Positions 34,475 through 42,657 of a DNA stretch of 64,000 bases are shown here, piece by piece. The notes below the pieces were generated by a model. That model was not told where the DNA came from, made no database searches, and saw only the letters and a list, made by a program, of their open reading frames with translations. The translations under genes and the position numbers were made by a program. How positions within the stretch are numbered: the first letter of the stretch is position 1; each line of letters opens with the position of its first letter. The stretch covers positions 1-64,000 of the forward strand of contig NZ_BMHQ01000003.1 of the NCBI RefSeq assembly GCF_014641195.1. Direction: 5' to 3'. This DNA is from Marinithermofilum abyssi. GTDB taxonomy: Bacteria; Bacillota; Bacilli; Thermoactinomycetales; DSM-45169.

Positions 34475-34534
34475 GGGCTCTCTGGAAGGAACTTTTGTGA
34501 TACAATGTCGAAGGGAAAAAAGGGGGTGGCACTG

Positions 34535-34978
34535 GTGCCCAAGGTGCTCGTGCTGCATGGTCCCAATCTAAACCGTTTGGGAAAGCGGGAACCGGAAGTT
34601 TACGGCCGGGTCACGCTGGAACAGGTAAACGACCGACTCCAAAAAAGAGGAGCGGATATGGGACTGGAAGTGGACACCTTTCAATCAAACCATGAAGGAG
34701 CATTGATTGACCGAATCCATGAGGCGGAGGGCGAGTACGATTATCTGATCATCAATCCGGGTGCCTACACCCACTATAGCTATGCGCTGCGGGATGCGTT
34801 GGCTTCTGTGGGTGTTCCTGCGATTGAAGTACATATCTCCAACGTGCATCAGAGGGAAGCCTTTCGCGGCGTCTCGGTGACAGCTCCTGTGACGGAAGGA
34901 CAGATTCTCGGTTTCGGCCCTCTCGGCTATGAGCTGGCATTGCAGGTGGTAAAGGAACGGGTAAAGAATCCTTTTTAA
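34535..34978 (+). CDS. aroQ: Type II 3-dehydroquinate dehydratase
   Basis: The product converts 3-dehydroquinate to 3-dehydroshikimate in the shikimate pathway. The 147-aa protein shows LVLHGPNLNRLGKREPEVYG with the catalytic Tyr, FQSNHEGALIDRIHEA, the flexible-loop INPGAYTHYSYALRDAL, and IEVHISNVHQREAFR with the catalytic His. GTG 34535 is chosen because AAGGGGGTGG is at the right distance and the family starts here; the ATG 30 nt upstream falls within a TACAAT -10-like element. It corresponds to B. subtilis yqhS and is followed by yqhT after 21 bp. Confidence 0.95.
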   Translation: MPKVLVLHGPNLNRLGKREPEVYGRVTLEQVNDRLQKRGADMGLEVDTFQSNHEGALIDRIHEAEGEYDYLIINPGAYTHYSYALRDALASVGVPAIEVHISNVHQREAFRGVSVTAPVTEGQILGFGPLGYELALQVVKERVKNPF

Positions 34979-34999
34979 TGTCAGGAAGGGGAGAAAAGA

Positions 35000-36070
35000 T
35001 TGGAGAGACGCCTGGAAAAGCTCAGAAAGCGGATGGAAGAAGAAGGAGTCAAGGCCTTCTTGGTTAGCCATCCCATCAATCGGCGATATATTTCCGGCTT
35101 TACGGGATCGGCTGGCTGGGTGGTCGTTACCGCCGATGCCCAAGCGGTGGTAACGGATTTTCGTTATGTGGAACAGGTGAAGGAACAATCCCCGAACTTC
35201 CGTTTGGTGGAACACAAGGGGAATCCCTTGGCGACGGTGGTGGAAGAGTGCCGGCGTCTCGGTGTTCAAACGCTCGCCTTTGAAGAAAATCATCTGACCT
35301 ACGCCCAGGCAGCCAAGCTGAAAGAAGCAGCGGGAGAGATCGCACTGGAACCAACGAACGGCTTGGTGGAACAGATTCGGCAAATCAAGGATGAAGAAGA
35401 ACTAAGGATCCTCCGCCGGGCGGTGCAGATTGCCGACGATGCCTTTGCTGCCGTTCTCAAAGAGCTGCAACCAGGGAAAAAGGAAACAGAGATCGCCCTT
35501 CGCCTAGAAATTTTGATGCGGGAGATGGGTGCGACCTCTTCTTCCTTCGACATTATCGTCGCCTCCGGTCCCCGTTCCGCCATGCCCCATGGCGTGGCAA
35601 GCGACCGGGTCATGCAGAGGGGAGACTTGGTAACGCTGGACTTCGGCGCACTGTATCAAGGATATTGTTCCGACATCACCCGCACGGTGATGCTGGGGCA
35701 GCCCAACGAAAAACAGCGGGAGATCTACGAGATTGTGCTGGATGCCCAAAAACGGGCAGTGGCTGCGATCCGTCCCGGCATCACCGGAAAAGAAGAAGAT
35801 GCCGTTGCCCGGGATCTGATTCGTGAACAAGGATACGGTGATGCTTTCGGCCATTCCACCGGGCACGGACTGGGGATGGAGGTGCACGAAGCTCCCGGCC
35901 TTTCGTCCAAAAGCGATACGGTGCTGGAACCCGGCATGGTCGTCACCGTGGAACCGGGGATCTATCTGCCAGATGTGGGCGGCGTCCGTATCGAAGATGA
36001 TGTCCTGGTGACGCCGAAGGGTCATGAAGTGTTGACCCAAAGCCCCAAAGATATGATTATCATTGATTGA
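35000..36070 (+). CDS. yqhT: M24 family Xaa-Pro peptidase (YqhT)
   Basis: The 356-aa aminopeptidase-P-type enzyme has an N-terminal creatinase-like domain (~1-125) and a C-terminal pita-bread domain. The five metal ligands are visible: D in VTLDFGALY, D in YCSDITRT, H in HSTGHGLGMEVHE, E in VVTVEPGIYLP and E in GVRIEDDVLV. It removes residues N-terminal to proline in the cytoplasm. It starts at TTG 35000 after GAAGGGGAG. It lies in the aroQ-yqhT-efp gene string, as in B. subtilis, and 27 bp separate it from efp; EF-P handles polyproline stalls, so the pairing is functionally suggestive. Confidence 0.93.
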   Translation: MERRLEKLRKRMEEEGVKAFLVSHPINRRYISGFTGSAGWVVVTADAQAVVTDFRYVEQVKEQSPNFRLVEHKGNPLATVVEECRRLGVQTLAFEENHLTYAQAAKLKEAAGEIALEPTNGLVEQIRQIKDEEELRILRRAVQIADDAFAAVLKELQPGKKETEIALRLEILMREMGATSSSFDIIVASGPRSAMPHGVASDRVMQRGDLVTLDFGALYQGYCSDITRTVMLGQPNEKQREIYEIVLDAQKRAVAAIRPGITGKEEDAVARDLIREQGYGDAFGHSTGHGLGMEVHEAPGLSSKSDTVLEPGMVVTVEPGIYLPDVGGVRIEDDVLVTPKGHEVLTQSPKDMIIID

Positions 36071-36097
36071 TTTGCTTTTGAAAAAGGAGGAAACCCC

Positions 36098-36655
36098 ATG
36101 ATTTCGACGAACGACTTTCGCACCGGCTTGACGATTGAATTGGATGGTGACGTGTGGCAAGTGATGGACTTCCAACACGTGAAACCCGGGAAGGGCTCTG
36201 CATTTGTCCGTTCCAAACTGCGGAACCTGCGCAACGGAAACATTCAGGAAAAAACCTTCCGCGCAGGGGAAAAAGTGGCACGGGCTCATGTGGAGACCCG
36301 CCAAATGCAATTCTTGTATGAAAGCGGCGACGAATATACTTTCATGGACAATGAAACCTATGATCAAGTGGTGCTGAGCGCCGCTCAATTGGCGGAAGAA
36401 CGGAAGTATCTCAAAGAAAACATGAATGTCAACCTAATGCTGTACAAAGGGGAAACCATCGGTGTCGATCTGCCCAATACCGTTGAATTGGAAGTGGTGG
36501 AAACCGATCCGGGAATCCGCGGCGATACGGCAACGGGAGGATCCAAACCGGCCAAGCTGGAAACCGGCCTGGTGGTACAGGTTCCCCTTTTTGTCAACGA
36601 AGGAGACAAGCTGATTATCGATACCCGCAAAGGTGAATACGTCTCCCGTGCCTGA
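36098..36655 (+). CDS. efp: Translation elongation factor P
   Basis: EF-P binds between the ribosomal P and E sites and rescues ribosomes stalled at consecutive prolines. The 185-aa, three-domain protein starts [20 protein letters not shown]. The tip loop at the usually modified Lys reads [11 protein letters not shown], and the C-terminal OB fold ends with [25 protein letters not shown] precedes the ATG. It is the last gene of the conserved yqh block before the disrupted region. Confidence 0.97.
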   Translation: MISTNDFRTGLTIELDGDVWQVMDFQHVKPGKGSAFVRSKLRNLRNGNIQEKTFRAGEKVARAHVETRQMQFLYESGDEYTFMDNETYDQVVLSAAQLAEERKYLKENMNVNLMLYKGETIGVDLPNTVELEVVETDPGIRGDTATGGSKPAKLETGLVVQVPLFVNEGDKLIIDTRKGEYVSRA

Positions 36656-37055
36656 AGAAGCTGTCAGGGGGAAGTCCTCGTAGCTGAAGAGGTGCGAGGT
36701 TGGAAAGTGAATTTTCGGGAAAAAAGGGAGCACATCTCTCAAGGAGCGACCTTTGCACGACGCACCCAGCTTTGACAAGCGGGACCCAGGCGCGAGCCGT
36801 TTTCCTTTGGCTCGCGCCTGGGTCATCGTACTTAAGGGAGCACAGTCGTGCTTTTTGTTCTCCGCTCAGAGTCACGCTATATACGGAGCGGGCAGAATTT
36901 ACATCTGTGACGGAGGGAGCGACGTAGGGTGCGACTGGTCATTCAACTTCGATAGATGGGAGGCGGTGATCGGTGAAGGTTGCAACAGATCCGGAGACGG
37001 TCACCGAAGCGGCTCCCTATAACAAAGTACCTCATGGCAGAGGTGCTTTTTTTAT
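36656..37055 (+). other. Structured intergenic region, no recognised gene
   Basis: About 400 bp between efp and TnpB copy 2 hold no convincing gene. They contain a perfect 16-bp hairpin (36783-36798 with 36809-36824, 10-nt loop), a short GCAC/GTGC hairpin followed by T5 at about 36841-36858, repeated GGAGCGAC words, a CCGCTC/GAGCGG pair, and a final ACCTC/GAGGT hairpin with T7 at 37030-37053. The last one would end a plus-strand transcript and, before insertion of the element, also lay at the 3' end of the DUF441 operon. This may be a noncoding RNA or decayed sequence. Confidence 0.4.
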
Positions 37056-38481
37056 AAAGAGCGAGCGGGAAAACACAGCCCTTTAGGCTTGGGATGAAAG
37101 CGAGCGTCGGACGCGGGAGGGCTTCAGCCTTCTTACCAAGTCCGACATTGTTCCAATGCCCATCTGATCCATTTGAAAATACTGCCGTTCGGGTGGAATC
37201 CCGTATAATATAATTGTGCGAAAAAACCGGACAAAGAGGAGGTGATCACGCTGATAAGAACCTACAAATTCAAGCTGGAACCAAAGAAAGAGCAGATCGA
37301 GAAGATCGAATGGACACTGGGCATGTGTCGCTGGCTCTACAACTCCATGCTTGAACAACGGAAGTTTGCCTACAAAAGACGTGATATCACGTTAACCTAT
37401 CACAAGCAAGCAATCGAACTCCCAGAACTCAAGAAGGAGATCCCGGAGTTCAAAGAAATCCATTCCCAGGTTCTTCAAGACGTAGCCAAACGGTTGGAAA
37501 GCATTTCAAGCGTTTTTCTGTCGTGTGCAACACGGAGAAAAGCCGGGATACCCTCGCTTTCAAGGTAAGAACCGATACGATAGCTTCACCTATCCTCAAC
37601 TCGGGTTCAAGATCGAAGGGAAGTTTCTTAAGCTATCTAAGATCGGCAATGTTCGCATGAAGCTACATAGACAGATCAAAGGAAAGATCAAAACTTGCAC
37701 CATCAGGAGGAAAAACGGTAAGTACTACGCTTGTTTCTCGTGCGAGGTGGAAGCGAAGCCTGCAAGTACCGATAAGCGAGTGGGAGTGTATTTGGGGGTC
37801 AAACATCTTGCTGTTACCTCTGATGAGGAGTATTTCGACCACCCCAAGTATCTTCGTAAATCGGAAAGAAAGTTGAAATGGCTTCAACGGATGGTTTCCC
37901 GCAGAAAGATGGGATCCAATCGTTGGAGAAAAGCAGCCCTGATGTTGGCCAAATGCCATGAATACATAGCCAATCAGCGAAAAGACGCCGCTCACAAAAT
38001 CAGCCGATATTTGGTGGACAACTACGATTGGATCGTTTTTGAAGACTTGAACATTCGGGGGATGGTGAAAAATCACCAGCTTGCCAAGAGCATTGCAGAC
38101 GCAGGTTGGAGGATGCTGGTTCAATTCACAGCTTACAAGGCAGAGTGGGCCGGTAAACAAGTGATAGCAGTTGATCCTCGCAACACGTCGCAAGTTTGCT
38201 CGGAGTGCGGTCGGATCGTAAAGAAGACATTAAAAGAACGTACCCATCGTTGCTCATGCGGATATGTGGCAGACAGAGATGTCAATGCCGCAAGAAATAT
38301 CCTACATAAAGCGATTGGATATGTTCCTGAACTGAGATACGGGCAATTAGAACTAAACCTTTTTTAGGCTTGGACGAAGCCTTCGTGGATGGATGTGGGG
38401 TGCCACGCCAAATGAAGCGAGAAGCCCACGGCGCCCGAAGGAAGTGCCCCTGGGGTGCTTAAGCAGTGTGGAGCAAGTCAC
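37056..38481 (+). mobile_element. TnpB-only IS605/IS1341-like element, copy 2
   Basis: Near-identical to copy 1 over its whole length, this element has its left end directly after TTTAT (37051-37055) and its right end at GAGCAAGTCAC (38481). It is 1,426 bp with no tnpA. Joining the flanks restores the last codons of the DUF441 gene exactly (TGG TCA TAA on the minus strand). That confirms both ends and shows clean insertion without target duplication. With copy 1 the shared 5' target is TTAT. Confidence 0.9.
37242..38367 (+). pseudogene. tnpB: TnpB, frameshifted and with RuvC Asp replaced by Tyr
   Basis: The 5' frame starts at GTG 37242, because the ATG used in copy 1 is CTG here. Two bases are missing near 37498 relative to copy 1 (GGTTGGAAAGC against GGTTGGACAAAGC), ending the first frame at 37568. 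The rest is intact from about 37525 to 38367. In that part the RuvC-I motif reads GVYLGVKHLAV: GAT has become TAT, so the first catalytic Asp is Tyr. The Glu (FEDLNIRG), zinc ribbon (CSECG, CSCG) and last Asp (DRDVNAARN) remain. This copy is broken both in frame and in catalysis. Confidence 0.88.
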
Positions 38482-38501
38482 GACCAGATCCAATCGAAGA
38501 G
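38308..38501 (+). ncRNA. Putative omega-RNA of TnpB element copy 2 (approximate ends)
   Basis: This is the same right-end sequence as in copy 1. The adjacent guide would be 38482-38501 (GACCAGATCCAATCGAAGAG), which lies in the DUF441 coding region. Ends are inferred from family knowledge. Confidence 0.5.
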
Positions 38502-38933
38502 TTTCATGAGAAATGCCGTGATGCCTGCAGCCATCAAAGGTCCGACGGGAATTCCCCGTAAAAAAAGGATCCCGAAGATTGATCCGATGACAAGACCGAC
38601 AATCATTTGCGGATCTACTTTTAACAAATCCAATCCTTTTCCATTCATATAGGTGGCCAATGCACCGCCGATCAACGCGAGAATCCCCGGGAGGGAGGTG
38701 AAGACACTCACCACTTCTTTAAAGGTGATACGCCCGGAAGCGAAGGGAACCAGGACAGCAATCGTTAGAAATAGAAGACCCATTTCCAGGCCCCGCCGCT
38801 CGACAGCAGGAAAAAAACGCTCCAAATGTGTCAATTTTAAAATGAGCAACAGGCTGGCGGCGGTGGCAATAATGGGGGAGCGCCCCAACATGCCGATGAC
38901 GATCATAAAGACGAGTAGAAGGTCCGGATTCAT
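38478..38933 (-). CDS. DUF441 membrane protein (YtwI-like)
   Basis: The ~151-aa protein has four hydrophobic segments ([63 protein letters not shown]) and the conserved [15 protein letters not shown] of the DUF441/UPF0756 family. The function is unknown. Its TGA stop is formed by the last bases of TnpB copy 2; without the element the gene would end one base later in a TAA, with the same last amino acid. The start is uncertain (ATG 38933, ATG 38939 or GTG 38966). It is the last gene of the MFS-comA-comB minus-strand string. Confidence 0.85.
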   Translation of the reverse strand: MNPDLLLVFMIVIGMLGRSPIIATAASLLLILKLTHLERFFPAVERRGLEMGLLFLTIAVLVPFASGRITFKEVVSVFTSLPGILALIGGALATYMNGKGLDLLKVDPQMIVGLVIGSIFGILFLRGIPVGPLMAAGITAFLMKLFDWIWS

Positions 38934-38990
38934 GGCCATCCCCTGTCCGACAACGTTTTTTACCACTGTATGTCCATCAGCAGGAGATTA

Positions 38991-39710
38991 TTAATCGGGT
39001 AAACGAAAAGAATGGATGCGGCCGTTTTTCCAACGGGGAACCACATCATAACGATCCATTACCAGACAATCTTCCAAATCGCGGGCCAAGCCGCGCTTCA
39101 TGAGTCGATCTCCGGAAGCGCTTCGGCAGAGATGGGTCAATAGGTGATCTTTTACAGACAGGTAGCCTTGGTGAAGGACCAGCCCCAAATCGTTGGCTTG
39201 AACTGTTTGCCCATCGCTCAAAAGGAGGTCAATCAGACACCCGGCTGCGATACCATCCTCCAGGGAAAAATCCCCTCGGGTTCCCGCACATAACAATACG
39301 GCATCATGTTTCAATTGCCGAATAAAACGTACGCAGGCGGATGCATTTAAAAAACAGCCGATGATCACATCGGCTCCTTTGGCAGCTTTCAGTAATGTGC
39401 GAGTACCATTGGTTGTGGTCATTACAATGGTTTTGCCCCGAACAAGAGGGGCTGCGTAATCCTGGGGAGAATTGCACAGGTCAAAACCATCCAGCCGTTT
39501 ACCGAACCGTTCACCGCCGAGCAACATGCCCTCCTTCGCACACTGACGCGCTTCAGAGACGGTTCCCGCCGGAATAATAGCGGAAGCACCGTGAGACAAA
39601 GCTGTGACAATGCTGCTGGAAGCCCGAAAGACATCGATCACGACAACGGTTTTATGAGATAAGGTATCACTGTGTATATCGTCTGCATGAGGGATGACCG
39701 TTATTTTCAT
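38991..39710 (-). CDS. comB: 2-phosphosulfolactate phosphatase
   Basis: The product hydrolyses (2R)-phospho-3-sulfolactate to sulfolactate. The 239-aa ComB-family protein shows VVVIDVFRASSSIVTAL, GGERFGKRLDGFDLCNSPQDY, MTTTNGTRTLLKAA and LLCAGTRGDFSLEDGIAAG, all typical of this Mg-dependent phosphatase (B. subtilis YitC type). Its ATG overlaps the comA stop (ATGA), so translation is coupled. In B. subtilis, sulfolactate accumulates in spores, which fits this sporulating context. Confidence 0.9.
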   Translation of the reverse strand: MKITVIPHADDIHSDTLSHKTVVVIDVFRASSSIVTALSHGASAIIPAGTVSEARQCAKEGMLLGGERFGKRLDGFDLCNSPQDYAAPLVRGKTIVMTTTNGTRTLLKAAKGADVIIGCFLNASACVRFIRQLKHDAVLLCAGTRGDFSLEDGIAAGCLIDLLLSDGQTVQANDLGLVLHQGYLSVKDHLLTHLCRSASGDRLMKRGLARDLEDCLVMDRYDVVPRWKNGRIHSFRLPD

Positions 39711-40528
39711 CCCTGCGCCCCCCCAATCGGTTCAAAGGAGATGAAAGGAAATGTATCTGCCCGCAGACCTCGCCGCAGACATTCCACAGACAACACTTCC
39801 CCCGGTGCGATATTGCCGAGATTCACATCCCGTCCCGACAGGCGGATAAAGGCAGCTTGCTGTTTATGCAGTGGGGCCTCCCAAATAAGATGGTTGCTGT
39901 CCAATGCTTTCGATACATCGCTGACATAATTTTCATCCAATCCGCCCAGAGCATCGAAAACTCCGATGTTTTTGCCGGACTCCCGCCCTTCCACGATCAC
40001 GTATTCCGCTCCATGCAGCCGGTCTGCTTCAAACTGTTCGATTAACTGGGCTGCAGGCGTGAATGAGCCTTGGGCTTTCTTTCCGATTTCCGTAATTACT
40101 TTAAAAGAATGGGATCGGGCTAACTGGATGGCTTTTTGACGCTCATAAGCAGTCATTGAAATAGTTCCATCAGAGATTTCCACCCAGGAAAAGCCGATTT
40201 TTCTCAGTGTATCCAGGTAGTTTTTTGTTTGGTTTTGCGCATGAGCTATTTCGAAAAATGTACCACCGGGATAAATGTGGACATCGGCTTCAGCAGCTAA
40301 CTGTATTTTTTTCCGCAATAATGGGATAGGAGTAACTCCTGCAGTACCGAATCCTAGCTTGATAAAATCGATGTGGGGAGCGGCAATTTCCAAAAGGTCC
40401 CGGAACTGCAAGTACCCTAAACCTTTGTCGATAATCATGGTCAGTCCGCAATATCGGGGCTTTGGTTTCCGTTCGTTAGAGGGATCCATCAATCGAGATT
40501 CCCATGGGATGTCGGCATAGGATTGCAT
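39707..40528 (-). CDS. comA: Phosphosulfolactate synthase
   Basis: The product adds sulfite to phosphoenolpyruvate to give (2R)-phospho-3-sulfolactate. The 273-aa TIM-barrel protein of the ComA family (YitD type) contains LTMIIDKGLG, HIDFIKLGFGTAGV, HIYPGGTFFEIA, VEISDGTISM and ADRLHGAEYVIVEGRESG. ATG 40528 follows GAGGAGAAG. It is coupled to comB by a 4-bp overlap and lies 76 bp downstream of an MFS gene on the same strand, as in the yit cluster of B. subtilis. Confidence 0.92.
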   Translation of the reverse strand: MQSYADIPWESRLMDPSNERKPKPRYCGLTMIIDKGLGYLQFRDLLEIAAPHIDFIKLGFGTAGVTPIPLLRKKIQLAAEADVHIYPGGTFFEIAHAQNQTKNYLDTLRKIGFSWVEISDGTISMTAYERQKAIQLARSHSFKVITEIGKKAQGSFTPAAQLIEQFEADRLHGAEYVIVEGRESGKNIGVFDALGGLDENYVSDVSKALDSNHLIWEAPLHKQQAAFIRLSGRDVNLGNIAPGEVLSVECLRRGLRADTFPFISFEPIGGAQG

Positions 40529-40604
40529 GGGCTTCTCCTCGCTTCCTTGGGATCATTGATCCTATGGTATGCAAGGAAAGCGATACGGGTTCCCGCCTAA
40601 ATGA

Positions 40605-41888
40605 TCACACCTGCCGCAACCGGTTCTTCCGAATTAGAATACGGCTTTGACCGCCCTTTCCTCGCAGCCGTTCCGGCTGTCGAATAAACCATAAAGCTAG
40701 TAAAGCTGTCAATCCGGCAGCGGCAGCGTTTCCCAAAAATAACCCGGTTTTCATCGCGGATAAAGCCCCGAAAGTCGGCGGTCCCAAAGCAACACCCAAA
40801 AAACGTACACTACCGTACAAAGAGGTGACAATCCCCCGCTCTTCTGAAGCGACGGCAGAAGTGATCATGGTGTTTAAACAGGGTAGGATCAGGCCGCTTC
40901 CAATACCGATTAACACCAGCAATCCGATGAGCAGATACGTGTTGGTGACAAAGGGAACGATACCCATCCCGGCTGCGATGGCGAGCAAGCCGATGATGAT
41001 CAGCCGTTTCATCAACCGGGTTTTCTGATCAATGTGGCTGCCCGCCCAATAGGAAACCGAACTCATGGCCAGCAGGGGAATCGCCAGCACCAATCCTTTG
41101 AGAACACCGTCCAAACCATACCGTTTTTCCAGAAAGTCGGACAGGTAAAACAGCACCCCGAACAAAATGAACAAGGTAAGTGCTCCGGCTAAAAATGCCA
41201 CCAGCAGCCATCTTCCTTGCCGTTTCCATGTTTTTAACAGCTGATCCCGATATTGGGATAATGGAGGGGGTTCCTTTTCCTGTTTGGGTTCCTTGATGAG
41301 AAACCAGACAGCCAACGCTGCAGGAATACATAGTACGGGAAAAGCAAAAAAGATGGCGACCCAGGAGAGAAGGGCGATGAGTGAACCCAGAATCGGGCTG
41401 ACCACTTTCCCCATTCCGTTGGCTGCTTCGATGATTCCCAAAGCCCTGCTGCGTTCGTCTTTTTTATACAAATCGCTGACCAAAGCCATGGCAATGGGGG
41501 CTGTTCCAGCAGCTCCGATCCCTTGCAAAATGCGCCCGGTTAACATCAGCCAATAACCGCCGCCTGTCCAAAGAGCCGACAATCCGGAGATCACCCCCCC
41601 TGCTCCGTACAACAACAATGCGGGGGCGATCACTTTTTTCCGCCCAAACCGGTCGGAAAGGATGCCTGCCAATGGAATGACCACCCCTGCGGGAATGGAA
41701 AACAGAGTGATCAACAGGCTGACCTGCAGTTGGGATATGTGCAGGGAAGACTGGATCGTCGGTAATACAGGAATTAACATCGAGTTGCCCAAGACCATAA
41801 TCAACGGAACGGTACTCAAGGTAACAATGACAAGAATTCCCGTGTTCTGTTGGGAGGATTGTTTCTCGGATGGAGTCAATGAATTCAC
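40605..41888 (-). CDS. MFS transporter
   Basis: The 427-aa major-facilitator transporter has 12 predicted helices. The loop 2-3 signature reads GILSDRFGRKKVI, helix 4 RILQGIGAAGTAPIA, and helix 5 contains GIIEAANGMGKVVSPILG, an antiporter-type motif C. It probably exports a small molecule by proton antiport. The position directly before comA-comB suggests sulfolactate or a related compound, but drug-efflux relatives look alike. GTG 41888 has GAAGAAGAGG upstream. It is divergent from the 42018 gene. Confidence 0.82.
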   Translation of the reverse strand: MNSLTPSEKQSSQQNTGILVIVTLSTVPLIMVLGNSMLIPVLPTIQSSLHISQLQVSLLITLFSIPAGVVIPLAGILSDRFGRKKVIAPALLLYGAGGVISGLSALWTGGGYWLMLTGRILQGIGAAGTAPIAMALVSDLYKKDERSRALGIIEAANGMGKVVSPILGSLIALLSWVAIFFAFPVLCIPAALAVWFLIKEPKQEKEPPPLSQYRDQLLKTWKRQGRWLLVAFLAGALTLFILFGVLFYLSDFLEKRYGLDGVLKGLVLAIPLLAMSSVSYWAGSHIDQKTRLMKRLIIIGLLAIAAGMGIVPFVTNTYLLIGLLVLIGIGSGLILPCLNTMITSAVASEERGIVTSLYGSVRFLGVALGPPTFGALSAMKTGLFLGNAAAAGLTALLALWFIRQPERLRGKGGQSRILIRKNRLRQV

Positions 41889-42017
41889 CTCTTCTTCAAT
41901 TGGTCACTTTGTTTATCCTGCCCAATCCGCTCGTTCTTATCGCTGCGGCTTCCGGGTATTTGTTCCTCCTCCTGTGGCGACACTATGTGGGAGAACTTAA
42001 GGAAAGGAAGCGAAATC

Positions 42018-42500
42018 ATGGAATTAGATCAATTGCGCAGGGACCTGGCCTATATTAGAGGAATGGCGGAAGGGAGTCCGGATCTGGCTCGCAAGGGAGA
42101 AGGGCAGCTGGTTTTGCGGCTGCTGGATGTGATCGATCAACTGACGGAACAGAATCAACATCTGGAAGTACGTTTGAATGAATTGGAAGAATATGTGGAA
42201 GCTGTGGATGAAGATCTGAACGAGTTGGAACTCCTGATTTACGATGATGAAGAGATGGGGGAGTTTGACGAGGAAGACGAGGATGTCGGATATTGGGAGA
42301 TGGAATGTCCGCATTGTCGTTCCTCCGTGCTGGTTGATGAGGAGGATATGCTGGATGATGGAGTGACAGAGATTCTGTGTCCGGAATGTCAAGGCGTCCT
42401 GTTGGGGACCAACGGAGAGGGGGGAGCTGTCGAAGCGAAACAATGGGAAGCTCCTGAATCCAAAGCGGACACTGTCGGTGATGAAGCTTCCCGTCATTGA
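42018..42500 (+). CDS. Zinc-ribbon protein with helical N-terminal domain (CD1247-like)
   Basis: The 160-aa protein has a helical, coiled-coil-prone N-terminal ~75 residues (MELDQLRRDLAYIRGMAEG, LDVIDQLTEQNQHLEVRLNE), an acidic linker (DDEEMGEFDEEDEDVG), and a zinc ribbon with CPHC...CPEC. The N-terminal part matches the domain named after Clostridioides difficile CD1247 in Firmicutes. It lies directly upstream of spoIIIA in many relatives, but its role is unknown. ATG 42018 follows GGAAAGGAAG; the open frame upstream is not used. Confidence 0.7.
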   Translation: MELDQLRRDLAYIRGMAEGSPDLARKGEGQLVLRLLDVIDQLTEQNQHLEVRLNELEEYVEAVDEDLNELELLIYDDEEMGEFDEEDEDVGYWEMECPHCRSSVLVDEEDMLDDGVTEILCPECQGVLLGTNGEGGAVEAKQWEAPESKADTVGDEASRH

Positions 42501-42514
42501 GAGTTCCTTTTTGG

Positions 42515-42537
42515 CTGCCCAACTGGGCAGTTTTTTA
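42515..42537 (+). terminator. Terminator before spoIIIA
   Basis: CTGCCC-AACT-GGGCAG followed by T6 separates the CD1247-like gene from the spoIIIA promoter. Confidence 0.8.
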
Positions 42538-42594
42538 TTTTGGAATGCTTGTCCACACAAGTTTCGAATCTCCCTTCTTTTTTGCCGGGCTTGG

Positions 42595-42624
42595 TCATAT
42601 TGATAGACCGGTGGCCATAAATAT
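42595..42624 (+). promoter_or_regulatory. Sigma-E promoter of the spoIIIA operon
   Basis: The -35 TCATATT (42595-42601), a 14-bp spacer and the -10 CATAAATAT (42616-42624) fit the sigma-E consensus (kmATATT, 14 bp, CATACAmT). It lies 34 bp before the spoIIIAA start, and spoIIIA is sigma-E dependent in B. subtilis. Confidence 0.75.
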
Positions 42625-42657
42625 GGGGTAAATCCACGTTGGACAGGAGGTTGCGAT

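Noticed and set aside
37525-38367. C-terminal frame of TnpB copy 2 as a functional nuclease-dead regulator
   Set aside because: The N-terminal part, needed for omega-RNA and target recognition, is out of frame and no ribosome-binding site precedes the internal start; decay is the simpler reading.
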